Translations under genes and position numbers: made by a program
The notes under the pieces: generated by a model
What the model saw: only the letters and a program-made list of their open reading frames with translations
Database searches by the model: none
What the model was told of the DNA's origin: nothing
In this document: positions 10,361-21,470 of the stretch, piece after piece
Numbering within the stretch: the first letter of the stretch is position 1
Layout of the letters: each line of letters opens with the position of its first letter
From: Diplonema papillatum
Taxonomy: Eukaryota; Euglenozoa; Diplonemea; Diplonemida; Diplonemidae
Reading direction: 5' to 3'
DNA: 64,000 bases
Assembly (NCBI GenBank): GCA_030068145.1
Contig: JAPJBO010000473.1
Span: 108,505 to 172,504 of the forward strand

Positions 10361-10827
10361 TCAGGTCAGAGGTAGTAGTAGTCGGCGACCCGTACTCCAC
10401 TCCACAGTTCTGATTACCTGAACGATACCAAACAAGATGAGCACAGCAGCACCAAACACGACGGATGCAGGCAGCCGCAGACCGGACGTGACTTGCGAAG
10501 ACCACTCTGTCATGGTGAACCAAGCGAGTACTGCTGTCCAAAAGCTAGCTACTATCACGACAACAATGAGGGCAACACGTTCAGCAGTCCACTCTTCGAT
10601 GCCCGCAGCTTCATTGCCAGACGTTTGAATCCCCACAACCGCTTTCAGCTGCGCATCCATAGTTGCGACGACCTGTTGGCTGCATTCCACCATCAGATTT
10701 GTCCACCCTGTTGCCACCACGTTGATGCAACGGTCAAACAACGGTCCACACCCACGGAGCCGTTGGATCATGGGGGCTTCAAACTTCTCCGGGTACGTCT
10801 CGTATGCCTTGCAGAGGTTTGGCTGAC
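10361..10827 (-). CDS. Terminal exon of an unrecognised two-helix membrane protein
   Basis: Minus-strand frame entered through an acceptor-like CAG at about 10828 and ending at a TGA at 10361-10363. It encodes about 155 residues: a Cys-containing start (QPNLCKAYETYPEKFEAP), an amphipathic stretch, then two hydrophobic segments (ALIVVVIVASFWTAVLAWF and ASVVFGAAVLILFGIVQVI) separated by about 12 residues, and a short basic tail. The two helices with a tight turn suggest a hairpin membrane anchor. Upstream exons would lie in the repeat-rich 10.9-11.2 kb stretch or beyond and were not found, so the gene may be broken. I do not recognise the family. Confidence 0.45.
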
Positions 10828-10899
10828 CTGTACTTTAGCCACAGCGTTGCGTTGAGGGTATCCTTGTGCACGGGCTCGGTCGTGCTAGCGATGCACCGC

Positions 10900-11180
10900 T
10901 GCATGCTGTACTGCTAGTACGTGCTGCTGCTACGTGCACCTACTACGTGTAGAGGATGGTAGCGTGGTGTCAGCATACATACGCATACGTGCTACTGCTA
11001 CGTACACCACTCCGTGTAGAGGATACAGTATACTGCTACGTGCTGTGGATGCTACGCTGCATGCTACGCTGCTGCTGATGCACTACGCCATGTAGAGGAT
11101 GCAGTGCTGCTGCTGTGTTGCTGTGTGGTGTGTGTATGCATACATACGCATACATGCTACTGCTACGTACACCCACGCTA
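10900..11180. repeat. Imperfect minisatellite of CTGCTACGTGC / GTGTAGAGGAT words
   Basis: Three imperfect units of roughly 70-90 bp each contain GTGTAGAGGAT (or CATGTAGAGGAT) and TACGCATAC/CTACTGCTACGTACACC words. No coding potential is seen. Confidence 0.6.
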
Positions 11181-11333
11181 GACTTCTTTGCCAGACCTCA
11201 AGGAGCGCCGGCAGAGTTGCCGCAAGAACTCTTCTCAACCGGACAAGGGAGCACCTTTCTAGGCCGAATCACATCCCTCGCCCGGCATAGGCCGGGCGAT
11301 TGCCAAGAAGAGGAGAGCCCACGACACACAAGA

Positions 11334-11587
11334 TGTCAGCGCTCGCCCGCCAGGCGGTCTCGCCTGCCGGCCAGAACGCCTCTGGCTGCGCCATCAACGA
11401 CGTGATCATCCTCTATGACAGGGCAGCGGCTAGCACCGCGCCTACGACGCAACGACTTACGCCCGCCGTAGTAGTACGCGCGGCAGTCCGGCGTCGCAAG
11501 CCGCCCACTATTGTTCAGTCCGGTGCTGATATTCCCAGGTCCTCGATCGAGAAGGGCCGAAGTGCGCACCTCCTTCAACCAATCTAG
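11334..11587 (+). CDS. Short open frame upstream of XPB, uncertain
   Basis: An ATG at 11334 (MSALARQAVSPAGQNASG) opens a frame of 84 codons to 11587. It could be a 5' exon of the XPB gene or noise; I see no similarity to known XPB N-termini and no decisive donor. Kept at low confidence because the ATG is well placed, 340 bp before the first recognised XPB exon. Confidence 0.15.
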
Positions 11588-11672
11588 ACATTAAGCATGT
11601 GTTCTTGTACCTTGCTCGACACAACAGCTGGGTGGCGGGGAAGGGCGGCGAGGGGGGGTCACCCCCTGGCTG

Positions 11673-14600
11673 ATGCCAAAGACGGTGCAGCAAGATGCGG
11701 ACAAGCCATTGTGGACATCGATAAACCGCACTGAGAAGGATGACGGGAGTGTAGACGAGGTTGTAACGCTGGTGGTGGAGGCGTTCCACCCCCGATTCAA
11801 GGCTGCCCAGGACCTGATGGAAATGATAGCGGAGCCCGCCAGCCGCACGCAGCGACTGCACATATTCAAGCTGACCGACGACTCGCTATACACTGCTGTC
11901 ACGCTCGGTAGGACGGGTGCCGAAGTCGTCAAAGAGGTGGCGGCGCTCTCCAAGAACCCGCCTTCGCCCGACGTGGAAGCGTACATTCTGTCCCGTGCGA
12001 ACAAAGCCGGCAAGGTCCGCTTGGTGTTGGACACGAAGCGGGAACTGACCGAAGGCGACGAGGGAAAGCGGCTCGTCGGGGGTAGGTATGCCGCATCCCC
12101 CAAAAACCGAGTTTCTTTCTCTACGCGAGATTACTGTTCCCGCTGAGCTTGCCTTAGGACACCTGCGTTAATGTGTAGCAGACGTGCCGCCCCTGCCAAA
12201 CTCCCCACCTGACTGGTGTCTCCAAACGAGGATTCGCGAGCCGAAGCCTGTTTGTCGCTGGAAACGGATAAGCTACGGATCCGAAGCCCGAACCCCACAA
12301 GGGAGCAGCTGCACGGTCTTGCACGGGGAAGTCCAGCCTCTCCCCCCAAGCTGGAGTTGAAAGATGGAGTGGAGAAAGCGGGTGTCACACCCGATTTTCG
12401 GGTGTGGATTAATACGAGTTTTGGTTGTGTCAGACCCGCTTTGCGCGTGTGACTCGGACACACCCTCTTTAACTCCAGCTTCTGAGGCACCTCACTGTGT
12501 GGTTGTGGTTACTTGTTGTTCAGCCCGTGAGCCAAAGCGACGACTGAGAGGCTACCTCCTACTCCACTGGGCGGATTTTGCGAAGCGGGAAACACACGTG
12601 TAACAGCCAGTCTTTTTTGTGGTCGGGTACGGAATACCGGCCAGCACAGCTGCTGGTGTTCCTTTCTCTGCCGTGATTCCGCTGTCAGCCGGCATTCACG
12701 CATTATCTGCAGAAAGCGGATGACAGCCAACACTACAAATAGGTACGCAGTTGTGCGCACATGGAGGACGAAGTACACTTTGACTAGTTTCGTCGAGATG
12801 GACGCCGACGTGGAAAAGCTGGTGCTGAATGACCCATTGGTGAAAACGAAGTACCTGCTTCCGGATACAATTGAAACGAGGATCATCGGCGATGATCAGC
12901 AAGTCGTCAAGTTCGAAGTGTCGCCAGCAGCGTCGCTCATCGACATGAAGCGAGATTTCAAAGAACGGATGAGGCTGCCACTCGACTCGGTGTACTCTTT
13001 CAGTACCGATTACAATACTCCAGACGTGAAGCTCCGTCTGAAGTCGACTGCGCGCCTTCGCCCATATCAATCGTTGACATTGAGTAAAACACTGGGCAAC
13101 GGCCGAGCGCGCAGCGGCCTCATCGTGTTGCCATGCGGCGCAGGTAAGACGTTGGTCGGTGTCGCCACCGCCGCTCTTCTTGGTTTGGCTTCTTTCTTTT
13201 GCTTTTTGCAAACCTTTGCATCAGTCGATATCGTTGCCATTTACTCCTCAGTTTACCTCCGTCGACAATTTTCTCCCACCTTGCAGTCCAAAAACCGAAA
13301 CTTCGCAACGGGAAACGGGAGACTCCCGAGTCGACGAACATACAAACTACAGGGAAAGCCACAATTGTCGTTTGTCTGAACTCCCTGACGGTCATGCAGT
13401 GGTGGCAGCAGTTCCGACTGTGGACGGACGTCCACCACAAGACGTTATCTGTGTTCACGGCGGAGAAGAAGGAGGCTCCGGGTGACATCGTCATCACCAC
13501 ATACTCCATGCTGGGGTTCCCAGACGATAGGCGCGCTGAAGGCAGCCCCGAGCTTATTGAAGCGTTGCGATCAAAGGAATGGGGTCTCATGCTCATGGAT
13601 GAAGTACACGTAGCTCCTGCTGATACATTCAGAATGATCCTCAACCGAGTGCGCGCTCACTGCATCATCGGGCTCACCGCGACATTGCTCCGTGAGGACG
13701 ACAAGATTTCGAATTTGCAGTATCTTATCGGCCCCAAACTCTACGAAGCCAACTGGAAAGAGCTGTGTGATGCTGGGTATGTCCCTCTTCTTTTGTTTTG
13801 TCGGTCTCTGTTGTTGTGTGCGTGATTGACTCACTCCAGTGATTAGTTTTCTTGCCTAAAGACTACCAGTCTTTTTCATTTGCAAATCTTTGATATCATT
13901 TCATGCTTGACCTATGAAGGTAGTGGTCTAGAAGTCCATTTCCTGTATTTGGGCACTACCCCCTTTTCCCGAACTGGGGGGCCCTGCAAACGATAAGCGA
14001 ATGCGACTGATGTCGACGTGGGTAAATGCGAGAATATTGACAGCTCGGACTTTTCTGTGCGTCAAGGGTCACCCACACTGGCAGCCACTTGCACTGCAAT
14101 TTGTTGCATTAGTGTGTGTGGGCCTTTGAAGCGTGGATGATGCCTCTCGCGCTGCTCCCCTTGAGGTTCCTGGCTCATGCCAAAGCGCCGCCGCCCGGGT
14201 TAAGGGGTTGCGGCATCAGGGCCAGGGAGACTGTTCGGAGGGGTCACCACCCACCGTTCGCGGGCTTCGTTACTTCACTGCCCCCGGCTCTCCCCGGCCT
14301 TCGTCATCCCGGGGGAGGGTTTCACGGCCATCCCCCCCCGCGTGGGGAATGGACTGGTGCTGTGCCGCGGGTCCTTCCGTGCGTCCTCGCGACGTCGCCG
14401 CTGTCGATGTCGCTGCCGCTGTTGCTGCCGCTGCAGCCGCTGTCGGGCGGTTGGTTGACGATCCCGGTCTGCACCCCGCCCGTTGCGCGTCGGCTTTCTT
14501 CTTCTTGGCGTTCGCTAGGACGTCCCAAAGGTGGCGGCTGCCGCCGCCGCGTGCGCGGCGGTGCGTCGCCCGGTCGTGTCTTGCCCGTGCCTTCCACTAT

Positions 14601-16051
14601 TTGTTGCATTAGTGTGATTGTCAGGCCTTCGACTACCCTGAGCAACGCATTATGCACACTCCGTGTCTACGTTACAGCAGATGGAACGCGTTTGTTGCGC
14701 CACTTGCATAAATTTGCGATTCGTACCGTTTGCACATTGCAGGTACCTTGCCGATGTAAAGTGTATTGAAGTGTTGTGTCCCGTGCGAGGCGTGTTCTTC
14801 GACGCGTACCTGCGGGAAAGTTTGATAGGGGGCGGCCGGCGAGCTACAGACATGCTGCAGATCATGAACCCCACTAAGATTCATGTCACGGAAGCGCTGA
14901 TCCACTACCACCGGCATCGCGGCGACAAGATCCTGCTCTTCTCGGATGCGATCAAGGTCGTCGACTTCTACGCGAAGCTGTTCCACATCCCGCAGATCGT
15001 CGGGCTCGTCGGCGAGAAGGAGCGGTACAGCATCATCAACCATTTCAAGAATGACTCCACTCTCTACGCGGTCGTCCTATCCGCTGCTGCCGAGACCGGT
15101 ACCGACATCCCGGACGCCAACGTCATCATCCAAATCTCAGGTATGCCTCATCTTGTCCTAACCTACTACCCCGCGCTGTGCGGCGGCTTGTGTTCAGCGC
15201 GGGCAATATGCCGTGCTCTTCTTTCCGTTGTAGAAAATGCTTGAGGAGGCTGCCAGTTGCGAAATCTCAAAGGAGATTTTGCAACGTAGAAAATAGTGTG
15301 GTACTCATCGGAATGCGATGACTCCCCACTCGCAACAATATTCCAATCTCCAAGGAGGAAAAAGTGCTGTAGCACCACGTAAAACTGGCGGGCGTAAGCG
15401 GTCATCAAAAGAGACCCACTTCGTATTTGTGTTGTTTCTAGCCTCCTTCGAAGTACGGACAAGGCAGCCCCTTGAATGATTTGCACGCTGCGGTTGACCA
15501 CCAGGTCGTAATTCTCCTTCTCCTTCTTTGTGAAAGTGTGGCGAACAGACTTCTTGAGTTTGCGCTGCTCAAGAAGACGATTCGAATCCACCAATTCCTA
15601 GGCCCAAAGAAGAATGTTTCTCCTTTTCCCCCGACAAGATGTTGTTGTTAGACACGGGACGCGAGAGTTTGGGAAGCCTGACCCAGTTGTGGCAGCAAAA
15701 AACCTCAATTCTTGCGCAGGAAACTTCGGCTCTCAACGTCAGGAAACACAGCGTCTGGGGCGTATTTTGCGACCGAAGCACGGCGGGCAAGGGAACTGCG
15801 GGTGGTATTACTCCCTCGTGTCGAAGGACACCAGGGAGCCGGGCGACCATGCCAGGCGGCGCCGGTTTCTGCTTGAGCAGGGCTATTCGTTCAAAGTCGT
15901 CGACGCCGACGAAGTCATCGGGCACTACACGGCTCAGGGCCTTCCGCTGTCCGTGTCCACGGAGGAAGAAGAGCTGTCGCTGCTGGACAGCATATCGACC
16001 ACAAGGCACACCGAGGACGGCGGGCCCCCCAAAAAGCGGGCACGACGGTAG
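11673..16051 (+). CDS. ERCC3: TFIIH DNA helicase/translocase XPB (ERCC3/RAD25)
   Basis: Five exons, 11673-12085, 12743-13182, 13353-13776, 14743-15140 and 15720-16051, join without a frame break to 668 residues (human XPB is 782). Exon 1 carries the XPB N-terminal damage-recognition-like region (VEAFHPRFKAAQDLMEMIAEP). Exons 2-3 hold the Walker A motif LPCGAGKT, the DEVH box and TATLLREDD with the RED motif. Exons 4-5 hold the second RecA lobe (GDKILLFSD, motif V region and QRQETQRLGRILRP for motif VI) and the C-terminal QGYSFKVV. The protein is the 3'-5' translocase of TFIIH, acting in promoter opening and nucleotide excision repair. The human C-terminal Ser-rich tail is mostly absent; the last residues are KKRARR. 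The exon 1 start is the first suitable ATG; an earlier exon is possible, and the exon 1/2 junction has one alternative (12081/12751). Confidence 0.93.
12348..12481. mobile_element. Miniature inverted-repeat element in XPB intron 1
   Basis: AAGCTGGAGTT at 12348-12358 is matched by its exact reverse complement at 12471-12481, and the next five bases are nearly complementary. The 134-bp interior contains smaller hairpins around GGTGTCACACCC. It resembles a MITE; no target duplication is evident. Confidence 0.6.
14084..14708 (+). mobile_element. Insertion in XPB intron 3, flanked by 10-bp direct repeats
   Basis: GCCACTTGCA occurs at 14084-14093 and 14699-14708, enclosing 605 bp. Both the start of the insert (14098) and a point 100 bp from its end (14599) show TTTGTTGCATTAGTGTG. 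The last ~100 bp match the start of the FKBP12 intron insert at about 95%. The middle is GC-rich and non-coding. The insert stops 34 bp before the exon 4 acceptor. Confidence 0.65.
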
Positions 16052-16786
16052 CCGCGGGACCCCCCCACGAAAGCAGACCAACTTTTTGGACCAGGGCGCG
16101 GAAAGCCACCCAACGCAAGTGGTAGGGATTCCGCGACCTTCGTAGGTAAGGCACGTATATCTTCCTCGCAGTAGTACCTGTGTCGTAGCCAAGGGCAGTC
16201 ACTACTTGGGGATTGTGTTGCGTATCCGTTTCTAGCTTGTTCGGCCCTGGTACTTCCATCGGCCAAGTTCTGCGGAGTTGTAGTCTCGCGGAGATCATAG
16301 GTTGCTCGCTCAGTACACGTACCGATCTTCGGTGGGTACCTCCCAGTCTCAACGTTTCCGTCTTTCTCATTTATTGGTCGTATACAAAACGCGAGAAGCT
16401 CTGGGCAAACGTCGACAAGGCGAGCAGCCTCGTTCTGGTACAACCACAGAGACTACAGGAGCAGTAGGCAACCCCTAGAGCCGGATGTTCTAGACTTCTT
16501 CTGAATGCCAGCGGGTAGATTTGTCAGAAACAGAGGTCAGAAACAGAGAAGACAGCACAAGTGACACGCTTCAGTACGAAGCAGCAATGTTCTGGAGTCC
16601 CGCGGATCTGGGAATTCTCAAGTAGTCCTTGGCACTCGGAATCAGTTGAATCCAGCACGCACATGGCGTTGTAGTAATGCACGATGCTGGGCCAAATGTG
16701 CCCCTTCAGAAAATATGCTCGCTGGATAACTGAGAGTCAGCTCGGTCCAGCGAGCCTCGTCTAACCCGCGAATGCACGGGACGTTC
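16052..16786. other. Intergenic, no recognisable gene
   Basis: Downstream of XPB. Short frames only; no repeat structure that I can define. Confidence 0.6.
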
Positions 16787-17359
16787 AGGTACAAAAGAAG
16801 TACATTACTGGGGGGGGGTCGAATACAAGAGGTACCTCTTTTATTCGGCGTGCCGATCCTGCAATTTTCCCGAAAAAGAAATGGAAGAAAGTACCGCAAA
16901 CCCGGAAACCGCGGGAACTCCCTTCTTCTTGAAAGACGCACGCAATTTGTGGTCCCCGGGTCTATTTTTCACGGTTCTCTTCATCGGAGCTGAACGCGAG
17001 CACAAATTCGCCGAAAAAGGTCTGCTACACGGGCCAGCAAAGAAATGTCACCAACCAGTGGGTCGATTCCCGTCCTTTCCATTGAAACCCTGTGGGTTCC
17101 ACGCCCGGTGCCCCGCATCTGGTAAAGACCCACGAACCACGCACATAAATCTTGGTCCCCACGTCTATTTTTCACGGTTCTCTTCATCGGAGCTCATCGC
17201 GATCAGAAAACCGTCGAAAAAGGTCTGTTTTGCGGACCAAGAAAAATCCAGCTTTTTTCCAGATTTCCACAATGCCTCTTGTATTCAAGGTACCTCTTCT
17301 TTTCAAGGTACCTCCTGTATTCGACCCCCCCCAGTAAAGTGGTGAAGTAGTTGGTACCT
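16787..17359. mobile_element. 573-bp element with long imperfect terminal inverted repeats
   Basis: The left arm (about 16787-16838) and right arm (about 17304-17359) are inverted copies. The best-matching part contains ACTGGGGGGGG, TCGAATACA and GAGGTACCT, with about 32 of 34 bases identical, and the outer AGGTAC words also correspond. Inside are two direct repeats of about 95 bp (16949-17043 and 17152-17249) sharing CTATTTTTCACGGTTCTCTT. A related fragment lies inverted near 20460-20530. No open frame spans it, so it is non-autonomous. Confidence 0.7.
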
Positions 17360-18229
17360 GGAAAAACATTTGAAGGGAGCGACTCCCCGGAGACCCGCTG
17401 GTTCAGGTGTGGTGGGGTAGGGAAGGGTGGTGCGCCCCTAATACAGAAGGCCACATCCCCAAAGTGCTCTTGTGTCTGGCTTGGTTTTGGCTGGGCGCTT
17501 TGGTCGCCAATGGTGGTGAGCAGCCATCAAGCGCGCATGAGGCGAAAAGCTGGTCTGAGGTCTACTCCGCTGCCGCTTGTGCTTGCCTCGAGCTTTATGG
17601 TGCTGTATATGGTGGTAGTGTCCCAGCGGTTGCAGAGCCTCCGTCGGACAACGCTGGTTGCCGGTAGTACCGTTGATGTCGTCAAGGTCTGCGTCCCTCT
17701 CGTTTTCCATATTCCTGCTACACACCACCGTCGCCGCGTTTGCCACTCACTGGACCACAGGTGCAATGCTTGCTTTGTCATGCCAACCAAACTCCGGAGC
17801 CCGGCGTGTGTGCCGTTTACGGGATACATGTCGGCTTCCTACTCATGGGGGACCAAGGTAGGCACTCTCACACCTCAAAACCGGACCAACCACCAACGCA
17901 ACAAGAAGACGCATAGATGAGAGAAGACGTTGCGTCGTAATAAAAGAAAGTCCAGTTGCCGAGGGCTTCAAGACTCTGGATTAATCGAACTTTCTGTTCT
18001 AAAAAAGAGGGCTCCGAACTGGAGTTTGGCAGCTTCGATGAATGAAGGTAAAAGCTGGGTTTCCAAAAAAATCCGCAGTTCAATCCCCAGGGGTTGACGC
18101 GTCTGTTTGAATAAAATCGAACACGAGGTGTATCAGGCTTTATCGGCATTTGTGCTCGCACGAGTTTCCTACGAGTGCGTGTCTTTCTGAAGTGTCCCGG
18201 CCTCGCAATAAAAAAAATCTCAATCGTAG
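17360..18229. other. Spacer upstream of metallophosphatase; first exon(s) not resolved
   Basis: The next gene lacks an N-terminus, so this stretch probably holds its 5' exon(s). A hydrophobic signal-like frame (KVLLCLAWFWLGALVANGG, about 17458-17514) with a donor-like GTAGTA at 17664 is a candidate, but it has no in-frame ATG close by. Confidence 0.35.
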
Positions 18230-19553
18230 GTCGGCGTTGTATCAGACCTGCAGTACGCCGATCGAGAAGACGGTTGGGACCACACCGGTGTGTATCGAAG
18301 GCGATACCGAGGGTCGCTTGGCACTCTGCAAAATGCAGTCGAGTCTTGGAGCCGAGATCCTCTCATCGCTGCTGCACTGAACTTGGGTGACCTGCTTGAC
18401 GGCTGGAACAACCAAAACGGCCGCAATCCGGCTGCAGCTCTGCAGACTGTGCAAACAGTCATGCACCGACCGGCACTCACATGGTTCAGCGCTGTAGGTA
18501 ATCACGAGCTCTACAACTTCGATCGGTATGTTTTGCTGAAATCAAAGGACAGTGGCCGAACTGCCATGTCATGCGGCTGCACAACCCAATTTACCGGAAA
18601 ATATTTCCCAAGCAGCGGGGGCACGGACAATGGATAAGCCTGTACAAATCTCCCTGGACTTGGTATGGTAGTATTTCTGAGAATCCACCAGAAGGATCGC
18701 GTTGAGACAGTTTTAGGGTAGAGAGAAAACCATGTTTGTCAGGAGACGGAAATCTTCGGTACATCGTTTGGGAACGATGCACGATGTGGCCTGGGGTGCA
18801 ATCAAAGTAGTATTCCATCTCTTGTCTTACAGAGCGTCGCTGCCTCAGCTGCCACTTTCTACGAAGATGAGTCGGAGGTGGCGACTGCTGGTGCTGGATT
18901 CGTATGCGTACAACGCCATTCAGAGCCCGACGTACTCGGGTGTCCCGAGGGAGGCAGAAGATGTTGCTGCAGAATTGTTGTCAGACGGGAGCCTGGCGGG
19001 TACGGAGCATGACACTGGCAACTACGCGGCTGCCCGAAGGCTTCTCATGGAGAAGAACCCGAACTTGAAAGCTGGGAATATGACCCCTGGGGCCGCTGTT
19101 TGGCTGGATGGGTTGCAGGGCGAGAACCGGAAGTTTACACCCCTCAACGGCGGCATCGGCAGGCTCCAGTTGCGGTGGCTGACAGACGAACTAATAGCCG
19201 CCAAGAGGAGAGACGAGTGGGTTGTCGTCGCATCGCATGTCCCAATTCACCCCTCCTCAGCAGCTTCCGAAAACATCATCTGGGACTCTGCACCGGTAAT
19301 GCGAGCCCTGTCCATGTACGGCGCTGGGGTTGTGGCCCTCGTTCTTTCGGGGCATGATCACTCCGGCGGTTTCGCTGTTGGCGATTTTCCTTTGGCAGTG
19401 CCGTTCTTGACGCTGCCTTCTCCTTTGGAATCAGTTTCCGCCTCCACCTGCTTCACAACGATCACCCTCGAGGCCCACGCATCCTACGCCTCCGTTCATA
19501 TAGAAGGAGAGAACAAAGCCAGCGGCTCGTCATTTCGTGTTGAGAGATTGTGA
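18230..19553 (+). CDS. ADPRM-like: Calcineurin-like metallophosphatase, ADPRibase-Mn (ADPRM) type
   Basis: Two exons, 18230-18525 and 18833-19553, join in phase to 338 residues; the true start is upstream. The metallophosphatase motifs appear in order: VSDLQYADRED (metal Asp), NLGDLLDG, GNHELYNF, ASHVPIHP and GHDHSGG. The DLQYAD, YNF and LLVLDSYAYN words are typical of the Mn-dependent ADP-ribose/CDP-alcohol diphosphatase branch, which hydrolyses ADP-ribose and CDP-choline-like compounds. Compared with the animal enzyme about 40 residues between GNHE and LLVLD are missing, so a small exon in 18526-18832 may have been overlooked or lost. Substrate is inferred from family only. Confidence 0.82.
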
Positions 19554-21470
19554 CCAACGCCACTGTACCAATGCGCGCTGGTAGGTACAAGCCACCTGAG
19601 CTAAAGCGTAGTGGTACACGCATTGGTACATTCGCACCACATCCCTGAGGAGCACGCACCGTTCTTCGCAGTGGAGAAAATAGCCCTGCTGCTACCACCG
19701 AACAGGTATTCAGCCGACAATCAAAAAGCTGCCGCGAAGAAGCGGTCTAATGTTCTCAAAGTGGTGGTTGAGTCACCACACACTTTCATTCTTGCTTACC
19801 GTGCACACACGCCCGATGCCAGGCCACCAAGGCCCGCACAGCGCGTGCCCAGCTCGTGAGGCAATAAATAGTTTGTTGGTGTGTTATTTCATGTTTGCGT
19901 CAATCATGTGACCTCTGAGCGAGAAGGTGCACTCAAAATTCGGCTTCTGCGTCGGTTGTTCCCCTCTTGCTTGTGGAACGTCTTAGAAGCCCAGCTTGTA
20001 GCACGGAGCCATCCAAAAGTCTTCAACGGCCTGCGCCTAGCCAAGGCAGATAGTGGCCCGGTGACTGAGTCGGGTTAAATGCGGCACTTGATTTCCATCA
20101 AGTATCCCGACAGCCCTTGCCAGGTCAAGCGTTAACTGGTTTGGAACATGTGGCAACGAAAGAAACTGGAAATATCTCTCCCTTTTGTCGCCAATTCTAA
20201 ACGACGAAAGACGGCAGCGCACGTTGTGCATAATATGATGGACACTGTGCCACCATTTTCCTAGGAAGCCAGATCGTCCTCCATGCGTGGGGTAGTGGAC
20301 GCGGCTGGTCGAAAACAGCAGCAAGTGTGTTAGCTTTATGTTCGTTGCAAACAAGAAAAGGTTTAGGTGTTAGGAAGCGTCGTGACCGAGATCGACCCTC
20401 GGCCTGCACTTCCTCCGCAACAGGACTGGGCCTGATTCTGGCTCCTGGCGGTTCACAGTTCCGGACCTTTTTTGACGAGTTTTTGCTCGAGATCAGCTCC
20501 GATGAAAAGATCTGCGAAAGATGGACTCAAGGACGAAATAATTTGAACGTGGCAGTGTTCGGGACGTGGGACACACGTGGAAATGGAAATCGTGGAAACG
20601 GAAATAAAAATTCGAGAATCGAAAATTTCACCAGAGTCAATTCCCGCAGGTGGGGGTTTTCTCCGGGTTTTCTCCAGAGTCAATGCCCGCAGGACCGGTT
20701 TTTCACCGTTTACATCAGACAAGGGACATAATTGCGCCGGGCTAATTCCCATTCTAGAACTGTTTTTAACTTTTTTGCCATATTATATGGCACTAGTCCC
20801 GTTGCCTGAAGAAGAGAAGAAGATCCACGAAAAGTAGCTGTCGCCGGCGGTTACTGATAGAGCCTCCGTAATTCGCTGTGACCCTCGAGACAGAGCCCCA
20901 CCAGGTGGGGATGAGGTCTGCGTCTGCCGCACTTTCTCAGCATGCAAAAACACATACACAAGCACCACTACCGCACATACGTGTTAAAGGAACCTTTACG
21001 ACAAATTGTCGTCACCCGGGACTCTCCTAGATCTGTAGGCGAACTTACACTCTAAAAACGCTGTCGACTGAAACCCACGAAACCCCGCAAAAGGATCAGC
21101 GAGTTCCAGCTGTCCTGAGGTCTGTTGGGGCCGTCCGAGGCCGAGAATACCCAAACTATTCTCAACACGGACTGCGGAATACACCAAAGAATGGGTGTGG
21201 AGAACTCAGATCATACATGGCCGTTTATTCAAGGGCTCTTTTGTGTCGGCCGTAAATGACACAAGTAGCCACAACGTGTACCCAATAAGCAGCCCAAACT
21301 AGTTTGTGTTTTCAGTGAGTTCAGATACGGCTGTGATGCTTGCTCTTGCCACGGCTGTGATGCTTGCTCCTGCCGGATGCTAGCTTTTTGTAGATTGTGC
21401 AGTGTGTGTTTCTGACCATTTCATCGTTCCAGGTTTTTGTGAGAACAGAACTGCAGAAAAGAAAGCGAAG
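19554..21470. other. Intergenic with dispersed repeat fragments
   Basis: No gene recognised. About 20460-20530 is an inverted, diverged copy of the internal repeat of the 16787-17359 element. About 20630-20690 holds a short tandem duplication (CAGAGTCAAT...CCGCAGG). Bases 21327-21374 duplicate ACGGCTGTGATGCTTGCTC. A word around 21045 (ACTCTAAAAAC) recurs near 23535. Confidence 0.55.

Noticed and set aside
13141-13150. Splice-donor-like CAG|GTAAGA in XPB
   Set aside because: It encodes the Gly-Lys of Walker A (GAGKT), and the frame continues correctly through it; the exon must run on to 13182.
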